Program-made: the position numbers and the translations under genes
Notes under the pieces: model-generated
What the model was told of the DNA's origin: nothing
What the model saw: only the letters and a program-made list of their open reading frames with translations
The model's database searches: none
Assembly: GCF_902459735.1 (NCBI RefSeq)
Contig: NZ_CABPRV010000002.1
Span: 248,001 to 312,000 of the forward strand
DNA length: 64,000 nucleotides
Reading direction: 5' to 3'
Origin: Pandoraea capi
GTDB lineage: Bacteria; Pseudomonadota; Gammaproteobacteria; Burkholderiales; Burkholderiaceae
Shown: piece by piece, positions 8,090 through 17,194 of the stretch
How positions within the stretch are numbered: position 1 is the first letter of the stretch
How the letters are laid out: the number at the start of each line of letters is the position of its first letter

Positions 8090-9304
8090 ATGAACACCAA
8101 CGCAAAGGAAACGCCCGACATCGCGTTGCGCGGCATCCGCGTGATCGAAATGGGCCAGCTCATCGCCGGGCCGTTCGCGGGCAAGACCCTCGGTGAATTC
8201 GGGGCCGACGTCATCAAGATCGAGCCGCCGGGCGTGGGCGATCCGCTGCGTAACTGGCGCATGCTCAAGGACGGCACGTCCGTCTGGTGGCAGGTGCAGT
8301 CGCGCAACAAGCGTTCGGTCGCGCTCGATCTGCGCAGCCTCGAGGGGCAAGACATCGCACGTCAACTGATCGCGAGCGCCGACGTGCTGATCGAGAACTT
8401 TCGTCCCGGCACGCTGGAAAGCTGGGGCATGGGCTGGGACGTCCTGTCGGAACTCAACCCGGGGCTGGTGATGTTGCGCATCTCGGGCTATGGTCAGACG
8501 GGACCGTATCGCGATCTGCCGGGCTTCGGCGCGATCGGGGAAGCCATGGGCGGCCTGCGTCATCTGACGGGAGAACCGGGCCGCGTGCCGGTGCGCTGCG
8601 GCATCTCGATCGGCGACACGCTGGCAGCCCTGCACGGCACCATCGGCATTCTCACCGCGCTTTATCACCGCAAGGTGAATGGCGGCAAGGGACAGGTGAT
8701 CGACGTCGCCCTGAACGAGGCGGTATTGAACGTCATGGAGAGCCTGATCCCGGAATACAGCGCTTTCGGCGCCGTGCGAGAGGCTGCGGGCAGCGCCCTG
8801 CCGGGCATTTCCCCGTCCAACGCCTACCGATGCAGCGATGGCTACGTGCTGATCGCCGGCAACGGCGACAGTATTTTCAAGCGCCTCATGTCGGTCATCG
8901 GTCGCGACGATCTTGCGGCCGACCCGACGCTGGCCAACAACACCGGACGCACCGCACGCGTTCTCGAACTGGACGACGCCATCGGCGCGTGGACCGCGTC
9001 GAAATCGCTGACCGAGGTGCTGGCCCTGCTGGGCGATGCCCGCGTGCCCGCAGGCAAGGTCTATACGGTGAAGGACATTGTCGAGGACCCGCACTTCCGC
9101 GCCCGGGACATGATTCTTTCGCAAACCACGCGTGATGGCTACGAGGTCGAGGTGCCCGGCGTCGTGCCCAAGTTGATGGGGACACCGGGGACGGTGCGCA
9201 CCTCGGCGCCGCGTCTTGGCGAAGACACTGACGGCGTATTGCGGCAACTGGGCCTTTCGGCGCAGGACGTCCACGCCTTGCGCGACAAAGGAGTGATTGC
9301 ATGA
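8090..9304 (+). CDS. CaiB/BaiF-type family III CoA-transferase
   Basis: A 404-residue family III CoA-transferase, which moves CoA from a donor thioester to an organic acid. The N-terminal Rossmann part carries GQLIAGPFAGKTLGEFGADVIK-type sequence (about residues 22-43) with IEPPG, and IENFRPGTLE follows at 101-110. The catalytic aspartate is probably Asp176 in SIGDTLAALHG. The start ATG at 8090 has AGCAGGA upstream. The stop overlaps the start of the lyase gene by 4 bases (ATGA), so translation is coupled. With the downstream lyase it resembles pathways that activate a branched hydroxyacid (for example citramalate/itaconate or 3-hydroxy-3-methylglutarate) before cleavage; the actual acid is inference. 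Confidence 0.92.
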   Translation: MNTNAKETPDIALRGIRVIEMGQLIAGPFAGKTLGEFGADVIKIEPPGVGDPLRNWRMLKDGTSVWWQVQSRNKRSVALDLRSLEGQDIARQLIASADVLIENFRPGTLESWGMGWDVLSELNPGLVMLRISGYGQTGPYRDLPGFGAIGEAMGGLRHLTGEPGRVPVRCGISIGDTLAALHGTIGILTALYHRKVNGGKGQVIDVALNEAVLNVMESLIPEYSAFGAVREAAGSALPGISPSNAYRCSDGYVLIAGNGDSIFKRLMSVIGRDDLAADPTLANNTGRTARVLELDDAIGAWTASKSLTEVLALLGDARVPAGKVYTVKDIVEDPHFRARDMILSQTTRDGYEVEVPGVVPKLMGTPGTVRTSAPRLGEDTDGVLRQLGLSAQDVHALRDKGVIA

Positions 9305-10239
9305 CGAACGTATGGCATGGCGGCGGACGCCGCATCCGCATGAACGAAGTGGGAACGCGCGACGGCTTTCAGGCGGAGACGGTGTTCATCCCCACGCAAG
9401 AGAAGATCGCCATGGTGAATGCCTTGTCGCATTCCGGCGTCGCGAAGATCGAAGTGACCGCGTTCGTGTCGCCGAAGATGATCCCGTCGTTGCGCGACGC
9501 CGAGGCCGTGATGCAAGGCATCGAGCGCGTGCCGGGCATCGTCTACAGCGCGTTGGTGCCCAATCTGCGCGGGGCCGAGCGTGCCATCGCGTGCGGCGTC
9601 GACGAACTGAATCTGGTGATGTCCGCCAGCGAGAGTCACAACCGCGCCAATCTCCGTATGGGACGCGAGCAATCGTTCGATGCGCTTTGCGATGTGGCGA
9701 GCGCGGCGCGTCAGGCGGGGAAGTCGGTCAACGTGTCGCTTTCGTGCACCTTCGGCTGCCCCATCGAGGGCGATGTGCCGGCGCGTGAGGTATTCGATCT
9801 GTGCGAGCGTTTCGCTGCGCGAATGGGCGCGGATGGCATCACGCTTTGCGACACGACCGGCATGGCGTATCCGAGCCAGGTCGCGGCGCTGGTGCGTGGT
9901 TTCCGTGAGCGGTGGCCGGACATCGGCCTGACGCTGCACTTTCACAACACGCGAGGCATGGGGCTGGCGAACGTGCTGGCGGCCATCGACGCCGGTGCAG
10001 ACAACTTCGACGCGTCGCTGGGCGGCATCGGCGGCTGCCCTTATGCGCCCGGCGCGACCGGCAACGTCTGCACCGAGGAAGTCGTGCACGCGCTTGCGCT
10101 GATGGGCTACGACACGGGTGTCGATCTGGCCCGTCTGATCGATGCGTCGAATCGCTTGCCGGCATTGATCGGACACGATACGCCGAGCCAGATTGTGAAG
10201 GCGGGATGCCGGCTGGATCTTCATCCGTTGGCGGCGTAA
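9301..10239 (+). CDS. Hydroxymethylglutaryl-CoA lyase-type enzyme
   Basis: A 312-residue TIM-barrel lyase of the HMG-CoA lyase family. Seen: the N-terminal VGTRDGFQ (18-24; Arg20/Asp21 are catalytic and metal-binding in the family), metal-binding HFHNTRG (213-219) and the C-terminal catalytic-cysteine motif GGCPYAPGATGN (244-255, Cys246). The family signature is thus complete. HMG-CoA lyases cleave HMG-CoA to acetyl-CoA and acetoacetate; close relatives act on citramalyl-CoA or similar tertiary hydroxyacyl-CoAs. Translational coupling with the CoA-transferase suggests the two act in sequence on the same substrate. The gene ends 38 bases before the convergent end of the first candidate eCIS cargo gene. 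Confidence 0.9.
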   Translation: MTNVWHGGGRRIRMNEVGTRDGFQAETVFIPTQEKIAMVNALSHSGVAKIEVTAFVSPKMIPSLRDAEAVMQGIERVPGIVYSALVPNLRGAERAIACGVDELNLVMSASESHNRANLRMGREQSFDALCDVASAARQAGKSVNVSLSCTFGCPIEGDVPAREVFDLCERFAARMGADGITLCDTTGMAYPSQVAALVRGFRERWPDIGLTLHFHNTRGMGLANVLAAIDAGADNFDASLGGIGGCPYAPGATGNVCTEEVVHALALMGYDTGVDLARLIDASNRLPALIGHDTPSQIVKAGCRLDLHPLAA

Positions 10240-10277
10240 TTCTGGATGTGCTGCGGTGCTTCCAGGTAGTCGGGGGC

Positions 10278-12710
10278 TTACGCTCCGTTGAAGTACCGCA
10301 GCAGCGCCCAAAGCTGACGTCCCCAAGCGACGTCGACGCCGTCGAAGATATGCTCTTGCAGTTGTGCGTCGGGATGATCTCCCTGCGCCGGGACCCCGGC
10401 CTGTACGAACTGGGTGTTCAGGTCTGCGCTGATGACAGCAGCTTCCGCTGGCGCCAGCCCGTTTTGCGTCAGCCTGAGCAATGCCGCTGCACGGTGATCT
10501 CTGAATTGCAGGAACTCGTGACTGAACGTTCCCTGCCCTCTCGCCCACAGAATGCCCGGCCCGTAGTGCTGAACCATTTGCGGGACGGTCATTGTCGCGA
10601 GCGGCGGAGGGGCAATGACCGGTCTGGCACCTCCCCCGCCCGCGGGCTCACTGCGCGACGCGCTCACGGTCGCACGGGTCCCGCTTGTGCCCACAGCCCC
10701 GGTAACTGGTGTCGTCACGGACGACGTCGTCGGCGATGTCGTCGACGACTCTGTCGACGGCGCCCTGGGTCGCTGCACGCGGTTTCGGTCCATGTCGCGT
10801 GCGGCCTCCATGATCGGACGCAGGGGTTCGGATCTTCCTCGAAGCGCCTCGTTCACCGCACTCACCAAAGTGCCGGTTCGATGTTCCACCAGTACGCGAA
10901 GCTGACCTGATACGGTGTCGCGCAGCGGCGGTTGTAGCTTCTCCGCCACGGCCCGATAACCCCGATCGCCCGCCCCCTGAACGCTTGGAAACTGTCCATC
11001 GTTTCGAATTTGCTGGACGGCTTCGGCCAGCGGCGCATACGGATGGGCTTCGCTATCTCCCACCGTCACGCTACCCTCGGCCGACGCGCCAGGCGGCGCG
11101 CGCAACGTCGGGTCGGCGGCCAGAATCGATTCAATGGGCGATTTGACCGTAGAGCCGGCCCGATTGCGGCCGACGGTGGTGGCATCGAGCGGGCTGCCCG
11201 ACCCATTGGTGAGGGCCGCCAGTTGATCCAGTAACTGTTGTCGGTCGGTTGCCCCTCGCCCGTGGCGGAACAGTAGGTTCTGCTGATCGTGATTGAGGGT
11301 GCCGAACGCAGCGAGTTCGATGGAGATCGTCGCGTGCTGTGCCAAATTGGAAGTGGAGGAGATCGAGAAATTTCTCTGATCCGGTGCGCCTTCGGTCAAC
11401 TGCGCGGCATGCTCGCGCAGCAATGCGGTTGGACGCCACTGCCCCACCGCAACCGGCGAGGCTGCGGTGAGCATCGAGGTTGGAAAACGGCTGATGGCCC
11501 GACGAATCTGCGCGGACAGACTGGTGCTTAGCCAGGAGAACCGCAATGGCGGCGTGCGGAACTCGACCTGAGCCGTGCATCCCCCGGCGTCGGGCGTTCG
11601 AATATCGTCGAGAAGCACTTCGAGTATCACCGCCCTGCGCGGCTCACCGCCCCGGATTGCCGGTGGTACCGTGCCGACGAACTCTGCCAGTGTTCGATTG
11701 AGCACCTGCCCGAGCGTCGGTCTGGCCGATTCAGGGAAGTGGTACGTCCGTCCTAACTCGATTTCGAAACCGACACGCGTGAGCGATTCAGGGCGTATCT
11801 GGGTGCGCAAGTCGGGGCGGGCCCGTTCCGAGGCCGTAACGGCGGTGCTCCCGGCCGACAGGCGTTCGCCTTCGGATACCGGTTGTACGGCACTTGGCGG
11901 CTGCACGTCACGCGGTCGTTCGACGCGATCGTGGATATCTGATCCGGTGCCGCCCGTATCACTCTGCCCGCTCTGTCCGACATCCGGCACGGCGCCCTGT
12001 GACGTCTGCGGCGTCTGCGACGTCGATATCGGGCGATCGGCGTCACGAATCCCATCGCCGGGCAGTTCGGTTCTGGCTTCGGACCGCGATTCCAGTGTCG
12101 GCTCCGACGAAAGTGACGTGCCGACGCCAGGGGGCGGTTCGGTCCGCGAACCGGACGGCGCTTCAGATCGTGTCTCAGAACCGGCGGCGGAGCGCCCTTC
12201 GGACGATTCACCAGAGCGCGGACCGGAGCTCGAACCGGAATGCGCATCGGCCTCCGGCTCAAGCGTTGGCAATATGGCGTCCACGACAGCGCGCGCGTTG
12301 GCATACCGTCGTGAGGGGCCGTCTCGTAGCCATGCCCGAAAAGTGGCGACGATGCGCGCTGCACGCTGCGGACCGTACGCGCGTGCGATCGCCTCAACTT
12401 CGGCAATCATTGGCGTTCGCGCAGGCAGCGCCCGTGTGGAAGTCCCAATGAACACTACGCGCTGGACGACATCTCCGGCGTTGGAGGACGAAGGGGCCTG
12501 GGCCGTTGCGCGCTGCGCTGGCGATGTCACGACACGCTGGAGGCGTTGAAATTGCGTGGCCCGATCGCCGTTGTGTGCCAGATTCCGGAGTTGCGTATGC
12601 GACGCTGCGGCGGGCCGGTGGTCCTCAATGCGCGCCGGGGCGCGAGAAGGCACCGAAGACGTGCCCTGCCCCGCGCGCTGTGGTGTCTTTTTCGAAGCAT
12701 GATCGTGCAT
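10278..12710 (-). CDS. Candidate eCIS cargo protein with N-terminal QRVV-type tag and unassigned enzyme-like core
   Basis: An 810-residue protein I cannot assign to a named family. The N-terminal ~88 residues are basic and contain TQLRNLAHNGDRATQFQRLQ followed by VVQRVVF (81-87). This resembles the tail of short repeats plus a P/VQRV junction that I recall preceding the toxin part of many eCIS-associated proteins. Residues ~150-300 are a Ser/Glu/Pro-rich, probably disordered linker; ~305-620 form a compact domain with VGFEIELG (313-320) and VEFRTPPLRF (382-391), weakly recalling the ATP-grasp-like amidoligase/glutamine-synthetase superfamily; ~650-705 is a second low-complexity linker; ~706-810 is a small C-terminal domain. 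There is no signal peptide or membrane helix. It follows the eCIS_core gene by 150 bases on the same strand. Cargo status is inference from sequence style and neighbour. Confidence 0.72.
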   Translation of the reverse strand: MHDHASKKTPQRAGQGTSSVPSRAPARIEDHRPAAASHTQLRNLAHNGDRATQFQRLQRVVTSPAQRATAQAPSSSNAGDVVQRVVFIGTSTRALPARTPMIAEVEAIARAYGPQRAARIVATFRAWLRDGPSRRYANARAVVDAILPTLEPEADAHSGSSSGPRSGESSEGRSAAGSETRSEAPSGSRTEPPPGVGTSLSSEPTLESRSEARTELPGDGIRDADRPISTSQTPQTSQGAVPDVGQSGQSDTGGTGSDIHDRVERPRDVQPPSAVQPVSEGERLSAGSTAVTASERARPDLRTQIRPESLTRVGFEIELGRTYHFPESARPTLGQVLNRTLAEFVGTVPPAIRGGEPRRAVILEVLLDDIRTPDAGGCTAQVEFRTPPLRFSWLSTSLSAQIRRAISRFPTSMLTAASPVAVGQWRPTALLREHAAQLTEGAPDQRNFSISSTSNLAQHATISIELAAFGTLNHDQQNLLFRHGRGATDRQQLLDQLAALTNGSGSPLDATTVGRNRAGSTVKSPIESILAADPTLRAPPGASAEGSVTVGDSEAHPYAPLAEAVQQIRNDGQFPSVQGAGDRGYRAVAEKLQPPLRDTVSGQLRVLVEHRTGTLVSAVNEALRGRSEPLRPIMEAARDMDRNRVQRPRAPSTESSTTSPTTSSVTTPVTGAVGTSGTRATVSASRSEPAGGGGARPVIAPPPLATMTVPQMVQHYGPGILWARGQGTFSHEFLQFRDHRAAALLRLTQNGLAPAEAAVISADLNTQFVQAGVPAQGDHPDAQLQEHIFDGVDVAWGRQLWALLRYFNGA

Positions 12711-12860
12711 CGCGATTCACCTTGCCGTGACCCGTGCTGAAGCCGGGGTTGCCGGGGCTGTTAGTTGGCCTGACTGACGAATGTGGCGTAAATGCGTCTC
12801 AAGATGCGCGCCAAACGGGGCGTAACAGGGGTGGGGAGCGGTGGGGAGCGGTGCCAATGA

Positions 12861-14759
12861 CTAGTCTTTGTACTTGGCGATGAAAACGTCGAGCAGATGC
12901 TGCATTTTCACCCGCCATACGGCTTCACCCAGTTCCGGTGTCGATTTTTCTGACACCTCGGGCGAGTTCGCCGCGCCGCCTTCGATCTCTTTGAAATCAG
13001 CATCAGCACTTGCCGAACCAAGATCGAAAAGTGTCACGACCTCCACGCCATGTCTCAGTCGAGGCCCCGACACGCGGCTCGGCGCCAGTCCGTTATCGAT
13101 CGCCTGAATGTTCTTGTACTCCTCCAGCGACATCAGAATATTCTGCATCGTCTTGATGCCCGCGGTCGTGCGTTCCCGCGTCAGGATGTACGAGGGGTGA
13201 TCTTTGATTCCATGCCATTCGGTCACGATCCTGAGCCAGGCGAACCGACACGCCGTCAGGTAGTTTCTATCCAGTCCCGCTGCGACTTTGATTTTGAGTC
13301 CTCTGGCCAGCGCCACCGCGCTCTCCAGCGTCGGACTGAAGCTGGACTTGGCACTATCGATGTCGGATGACGGCACATCCAGGCCGGCTTTGATGTGACC
13401 GAACTCATGCATCACGATCTCGTTGATGTCGAGCGCAACATCCGACGCCTGGTGCTTTTCGGCCGCTGCGACCGGGATCCCGGCGGCGGTCAGAACGGCG
13501 TCATACAGCCGGTACGACGTGTTGGCGTCGTCCTCTGCGCACACGGAAAGAAATAACGTATCCGTCATCTGGCCGCCCCGTTCACTCAACATTTTCACGA
13601 GATATCCGTACAGATGACCGGCAATGACCTTCGCGTAAGTCAAGTTGGAAGCAAACCAGTCCGGCAGTGTTTTGGTATCCGAGATCATGATGGCCATCTG
13701 GATGGCCTCATAGTCCTTGACGTCTTCCGCCTCCGCAACCTGGAACGCCGGATCCGATGCCCCCTGGCTCAGTAAATGAATGATGGCAGCCTCGATCTCC
13801 GCCTGCTTCGATTTGGCGAGTACCACCGGTAAGACTTGCTGTCGATTGCCTTTGGGCGCGGCGGCTTTTGCCCAACGGGGGACCGTTGGCGCATGGCCCA
13901 AGTCCCCCTTGAGTTCGACCTCCCCAAACGCGCCCTCGTCGAGGGTGGCTTCATACTTCGTCGTGGCGCTCGCGTCGATCTTCTTATCGGCCTCATGCTG
14001 CATTTTGCCGATAACGCCGCCCTGTGCATCGATTCTTCCGTCCGTGAAGACAGCATCCCATACCGCGTTCCCGGCGCCGTTGAGTTGCGCTTCGTCGGCA
14101 TCGAAGCCACTCGTCTTGCCGTTGACCGACTTGAATCCCTTCGCCTGAAGCGTATCGCCAATGTTTGCGCTCGGTGTCGACGTGACGATCGGACTCCCCT
14201 CGTCGATCCGTTCGCCGCCCATCGCCGCCGCCCGTTCGCCCATCGCATCGGCCTCGGCCTCCAGTGCCGGATCGTCATTGATGGCAGCACCCGCATTCAT
14301 GCGGGCGGTCGGCTGCACCCGCCCCTGCCGCTGCTGCACCACATGCCACGCCTCATGCGCGAGATGCTGTTCCTGTCCGGGGCCGAGATGGATATCGTTG
14401 CCTTGCGCATACGCGTGCGCCTGCAATTGGGCTGGCTGCGGAGAGTTGTAATGCACTCGCACGTCGTCGAGCGAGTGGCCCGACAGCGTCTCGATGCCGG
14501 ACAGCAGGTTAGCGGGTAATCCGGATTGCGCCGTGTGGGAGGAAGACGTCCGATGCGCTGCCGCATCTGGCACGTCAGCGTGCGGAGCGGTATGGCGATC
14601 CGCCATTTTCTGAATCGCGAGATGGGTTGCAGCGACAGGACGATTGTCGACGAATGCGATCCCACGCCCTTTCGCTGCGTGCGCGGAAGTGGCACGCAGC
14701 GAAAGCGGTTCATTGGAGTCCGGCCTTACCCCGTGCGTCTGATATTTCAAGATCATCAC
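12861..14759 (-). CDS. eCIS_core (DUF4157) protein with a second HEFGH motif: candidate injected metalloprotease
   Basis: A 632-residue protein. Residues ~80-152 match the eCIS_core domain (DUF4157) very closely: LSGIETLSGHSLDDVRVHYN, then AQLQAHAYAQGNDIHLGPGQ, then HEAWHVVQQRQGRVQPT, with the HExxH-like HEAWH at 135-139. This domain marks proteins associated with extracellular contractile injection systems. A typical ALEAEADAMG segment follows (166-174). The C-terminal part (~210-632) is unassigned but has IVMHEFGHI (449-456), a canonical HExxH zinc site, so a second metallopeptidase-like catalytic centre is possible. No signal peptide is present, as expected for cytoplasmic loading. M1 (14759) and M2 (14756) are adjacent. 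It is probably co-transcribed with the 810-residue gene downstream. Confidence 0.88.
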   Translation of the reverse strand: MMILKYQTHGVRPDSNEPLSLRATSAHAAKGRGIAFVDNRPVAATHLAIQKMADRHTAPHADVPDAAAHRTSSSHTAQSGLPANLLSGIETLSGHSLDDVRVHYNSPQPAQLQAHAYAQGNDIHLGPGQEQHLAHEAWHVVQQRQGRVQPTARMNAGAAINDDPALEAEADAMGERAAAMGGERIDEGSPIVTSTPSANIGDTLQAKGFKSVNGKTSGFDADEAQLNGAGNAVWDAVFTDGRIDAQGGVIGKMQHEADKKIDASATTKYEATLDEGAFGEVELKGDLGHAPTVPRWAKAAAPKGNRQQVLPVVLAKSKQAEIEAAIIHLLSQGASDPAFQVAEAEDVKDYEAIQMAIMISDTKTLPDWFASNLTYAKVIAGHLYGYLVKMLSERGGQMTDTLFLSVCAEDDANTSYRLYDAVLTAAGIPVAAAEKHQASDVALDINEIVMHEFGHIKAGLDVPSSDIDSAKSSFSPTLESAVALARGLKIKVAAGLDRNYLTACRFAWLRIVTEWHGIKDHPSYILTRERTTAGIKTMQNILMSLEEYKNIQAIDNGLAPSRVSGPRLRHGVEVVTLFDLGSASADADFKEIEGGAANSPEVSEKSTPELGEAVWRVKMQHLLDVFIAKYKD

Positions 14760-14849
14760 CCGTGTCGGTCAGAGAGCGAAATGCTGCACTGCGGGAATGC
14801 ACTTGCGTTGTTATCGACGGGATTCTATCAGTCAAACCGGACCGCACTT

Positions 14850-15512
14850 TCAGGACTGTTCGTACTTCTCCACAAACGCTTCTGCGCTCAGTGCGCGAAA
14901 ATCGGTCAGCGCGGCATCCAGTTGCGCCGGATTCCAGTCCCACCACGCAATGGCCTGCATGCGCTCGGCAGTGCGCTCCCCCATGCGGAATCGCAGAACG
15001 CGGCCCGGCACACCGACCACGATCGCATAAGGCGGCACATCCTTCGTGACGACCGCACCTGAGCCAATGGCCGCGCCCGTGCCGATGTTCACACCCGGCA
15101 TGACGATCGCGTTGTGCCCGATCCATACATCGGGGCCTATGGTGATGGCATCCTGCGCGCGCCAGTCGAAAATCTCCGCATCGTCGTCGAGCGACATGCC
15201 GTAGGACCGGGAGCGATACGTGAAGTGATGCAACGTGGCGCGCCACATCGGGTGATTCGACGGGTTGATGCGAACCCCCGTCGCAATGTTGACGAACTTG
15301 CCGATCTGCGCGTGCGCAATCTGGTTCGTCCCCATCGCGTAACCATAGTCACCGATGGACGACGCCCGTACCGATGAATTCGGCCCCAGATACGTGAAGC
15401 GCCCGAAGTCGCTATCGCGTACGAGCGACGTCGGATCGATCTCGGGCGTCTCGCTCAGCACGCGAGCGCGCGTCCACGGATCGACCCCTTCCCCACAATT
15501 GATACGCTGCAT
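14850..15512 (-). CDS. Hexapeptide-repeat O/N-acyltransferase of phosphonate clusters
   Basis: A 220-residue left-handed beta-helix acyltransferase of the xenobiotic acetyltransferase type. Hexapeptide repeats are visible (for example [19 protein letters not shown] and [22 protein letters not shown]) with the probable catalytic histidine His87 in NPSNHPMWR. Members lying in phosphonate operons form the TIGR03308-type group of phosphonate-metabolism hexapeptide transferases. The start is 12 bases after the phnE stop, so it is the last gene of phnDCE. It may acylate an aminophosphonate or an uptake product, but no substrate has been read from sequence. The two candidate eCIS cargo genes follow 90 bases downstream on the same strand. 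Confidence 0.86.
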   Translation of the reverse strand: MQRINCGEGVDPWTRARVLSETPEIDPTSLVRDSDFGRFTYLGPNSSVRASSIGDYGYAMGTNQIAHAQIGKFVNIATGVRINPSNHPMWRATLHHFTYRSRSYGMSLDDDAEIFDWRAQDAITIGPDVWIGHNAIVMPGVNIGTGAAIGSGAVVTKDVPPYAIVVGVPGRVLRFRMGERTAERMQAIAWWDWNPAQLDAALTDFRALSAEAFVEKYEQS

Positions 15513-15524
15513 ACTGCCCTACCC

Positions 15525-16337
15525 TCAGTGCACCAGACTGCGCAGGTACGCCGAAGCGCGTTCCGCACAAGCCACCAGAACAAACGTGACGATCAGCAGG
15601 TACGACACCGTCTGATAATCGAAGAGATTCATGGCCGTGAGCAACTGGAAGCCGATGCCGCCAGCGCCGACGAACCCGAGCACCAGCGATGAACGCAGGT
15701 TCTCGTCGAAGCGAAACAGACCGATACCGAGCAGCGACGGCAGCACCCCCGGAATGACGGCGTGCGTGAGCACGGCCAGACGTCCCGCGCCGGTAAGCGT
15801 CAGCGCTTCGACCGGACCCATGTCCATGTCTTCGATCACTTCGGCGAACAGGCGTCCGAGCATCCCGATGGAGTGCACGGCCAGCGCCAGCGCGCCGGGA
15901 AACGGTCCCAGACCGACGGCGGTGACGAACAGCAGCGCCCACACGAGATCCGGCACGGCGCGCGTCACACCGATGACGGCACGGGCGCCGTAGTACAGCG
16001 GCAGTGCCGGCGTCACGTTCTTCGCCGCCAGAATCGCCAGCGGGAACGCCAGCACGATGCCGAAGATCGTGCCGAAAATCGCCAGATCGATGGTTTCGAG
16101 CACCGGACGCAGGTTCGGAATGAACTGCGCAAAGTCCGGCGGCATGGCGCGCGAGATGATATCGGCCATGCCGTGCGCGCCGGTAATCAGATCCTGCGGG
16201 CGGGCCTGCACCACGATCCAGGCCTGCACGAACACCGCCACGGCAATCAGCAAGCCGACGACGGTCAGCACCTGCCGCATTCCCGACGGCATATCCCCGG
16301 GGCCACGACCGCCCCGCATTTCAAGCACAGTGCTCAT
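15525..16337 (-). CDS. phnE: Phosphonate ABC transporter permease PhnE
   Basis: A 270-residue inner-membrane permease with about six hydrophobic segments. The conserved ABC coupling loop is EALTLTGAGRLAVLTHAVIP (about 175-194), and the C-terminal motif with RSSLVLGFVGAGGIGFQL is typical of PhnE. It forms the channel through which PhnD-delivered phosphonate passes, driven by PhnC. The ATG overlaps the phnC stop by 4 bases (ATGA), giving translational coupling. A single permease gene, as here, is usual where PhnE homodimerises. Confidence 0.93.
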   Translation of the reverse strand: MSTVLEMRGGRGPGDMPSGMRQVLTVVGLLIAVAVFVQAWIVVQARPQDLITGAHGMADIISRAMPPDFAQFIPNLRPVLETIDLAIFGTIFGIVLAFPLAILAAKNVTPALPLYYGARAVIGVTRAVPDLVWALLFVTAVGLGPFPGALALAVHSIGMLGRLFAEVIEDMDMGPVEALTLTGAGRLAVLTHAVIPGVLPSLLGIGLFRFDENLRSSLVLGFVGAGGIGFQLLTAMNLFDYQTVSYLLIVTFVLVACAERASAYLRSLVH

Positions 16338-17194
16338 GACGCCTCGGTGACATAAAGATTGGCGATCTGGCGCGCGGAGACTTCGCTCGCGGGCTGATCG
16401 AATTCCATCACGCCGCGACGCAGACCGACCATGCGATCGGCATAGCGCATGGCGAGATCCGGCTGATGCAGCACGACGATGACGGCCAGCCCGTCTTCGG
16501 TCGCCAGACGCCGCAGCAGGCGCATGACTTCGTCAGCGGCTTCCGGATCGAGACTTGCGACCGGTTCGTCGGCCAGCAGCACGTGCGGTTCCTGCGCAAG
16601 CGCGCGCGCCACGGCAACGCGTTGCGCCTGACCGCCCGAGAGCGTGCCTGCACGTTGGTGCTGAAGATGCAGCAGGCCCACTTCGTCGAGATAGGCACGT
16701 GCCGGTTCCACGGCTTCGCGCGGCACACGCCCGAAGGCCGTCGCCAGCGTGCGATGACGCCCGAGTGCGCCACAGCACACGTTGGCGATCACGCTGCGTC
16801 GTTTGACCAGATTGGCATTCTGCGAAATGAGGGCAAGCGGCAGACGGGCTTCGCGCAACGGCTCGCCCGAGAGCTTGACGAGATCGCGCCCGGCCAGATT
16901 GACGCTGCCGGTGGTCGGGCGATTGATGCCGACCACGCACTTCATGAAGGTCGACTTGCCGGAGCCGTTGCTGCCGAGCACCACGACCATCTCGCCGGCT
17001 TCGACCGACAGATTGAAATTGCGCAACGCGGTATGACCGTTCGCGTAGCACATCGTCAGATCCTGGACGGCGAGCTTCACGCCAGGGGCAAGCTTCGTAC
17101 GACGGAAGGCCCCTGCCGTGGTGGCCCCGGCGGCCGCGAATGCGTCAGCCGGGGTCAATGCCAAACCGTCCGTCACGTTGGACAAGGTGTTCAC
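16334..17194 (-). CDS. phnC: Phosphonate ABC transporter ATP-binding protein PhnC
   Basis: A 286-residue ABC ATPase energising phosphonate uptake. Walker A GSNGSGKST spans 74-82, the signature LSGGQ 185-189 and Walker B VLLADE 205-210. I chose the GTG at 17194: it overlaps the phnD stop as GTGA, matching the ATGA link to phnE, while the longer open frame to 17434 lies inside phnD and is not conserved. An N-terminal extension of ~40 residues before the ABC domain is longer than usual for PhnC. The low-phosphate control typical of phn genes is not visible as a clear Pho box. Confidence 0.92.
   Translation of the reverse strand: MNTLSNVTDGLALTPADAFAAAGATTAGAFRRTKLAPGVKLAVQDLTMCYANGHTALRNFNLSVEAGEMVVVLGSNGSGKSTFMKCVVGINRPTTGSVNLAGRDLVKLSGEPLREARLPLALISQNANLVKRRSVIANVCCGALGRHRTLATAFGRVPREAVEPARAYLDEVGLLHLQHQRAGTLSGGQAQRVAVARALAQEPHVLLADEPVASLDPEAADEVMRLLRRLATEDGLAVIVVLHQPDLAMRYADRMVGLRRGVMEFDQPASEVSARQIANLYVTEAS

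Noticed and set aside
12828-12852. Two tandem GTGGGGAGCG units between the cargo genes
   Set aside because: A short 10-base duplication with no sign of function.
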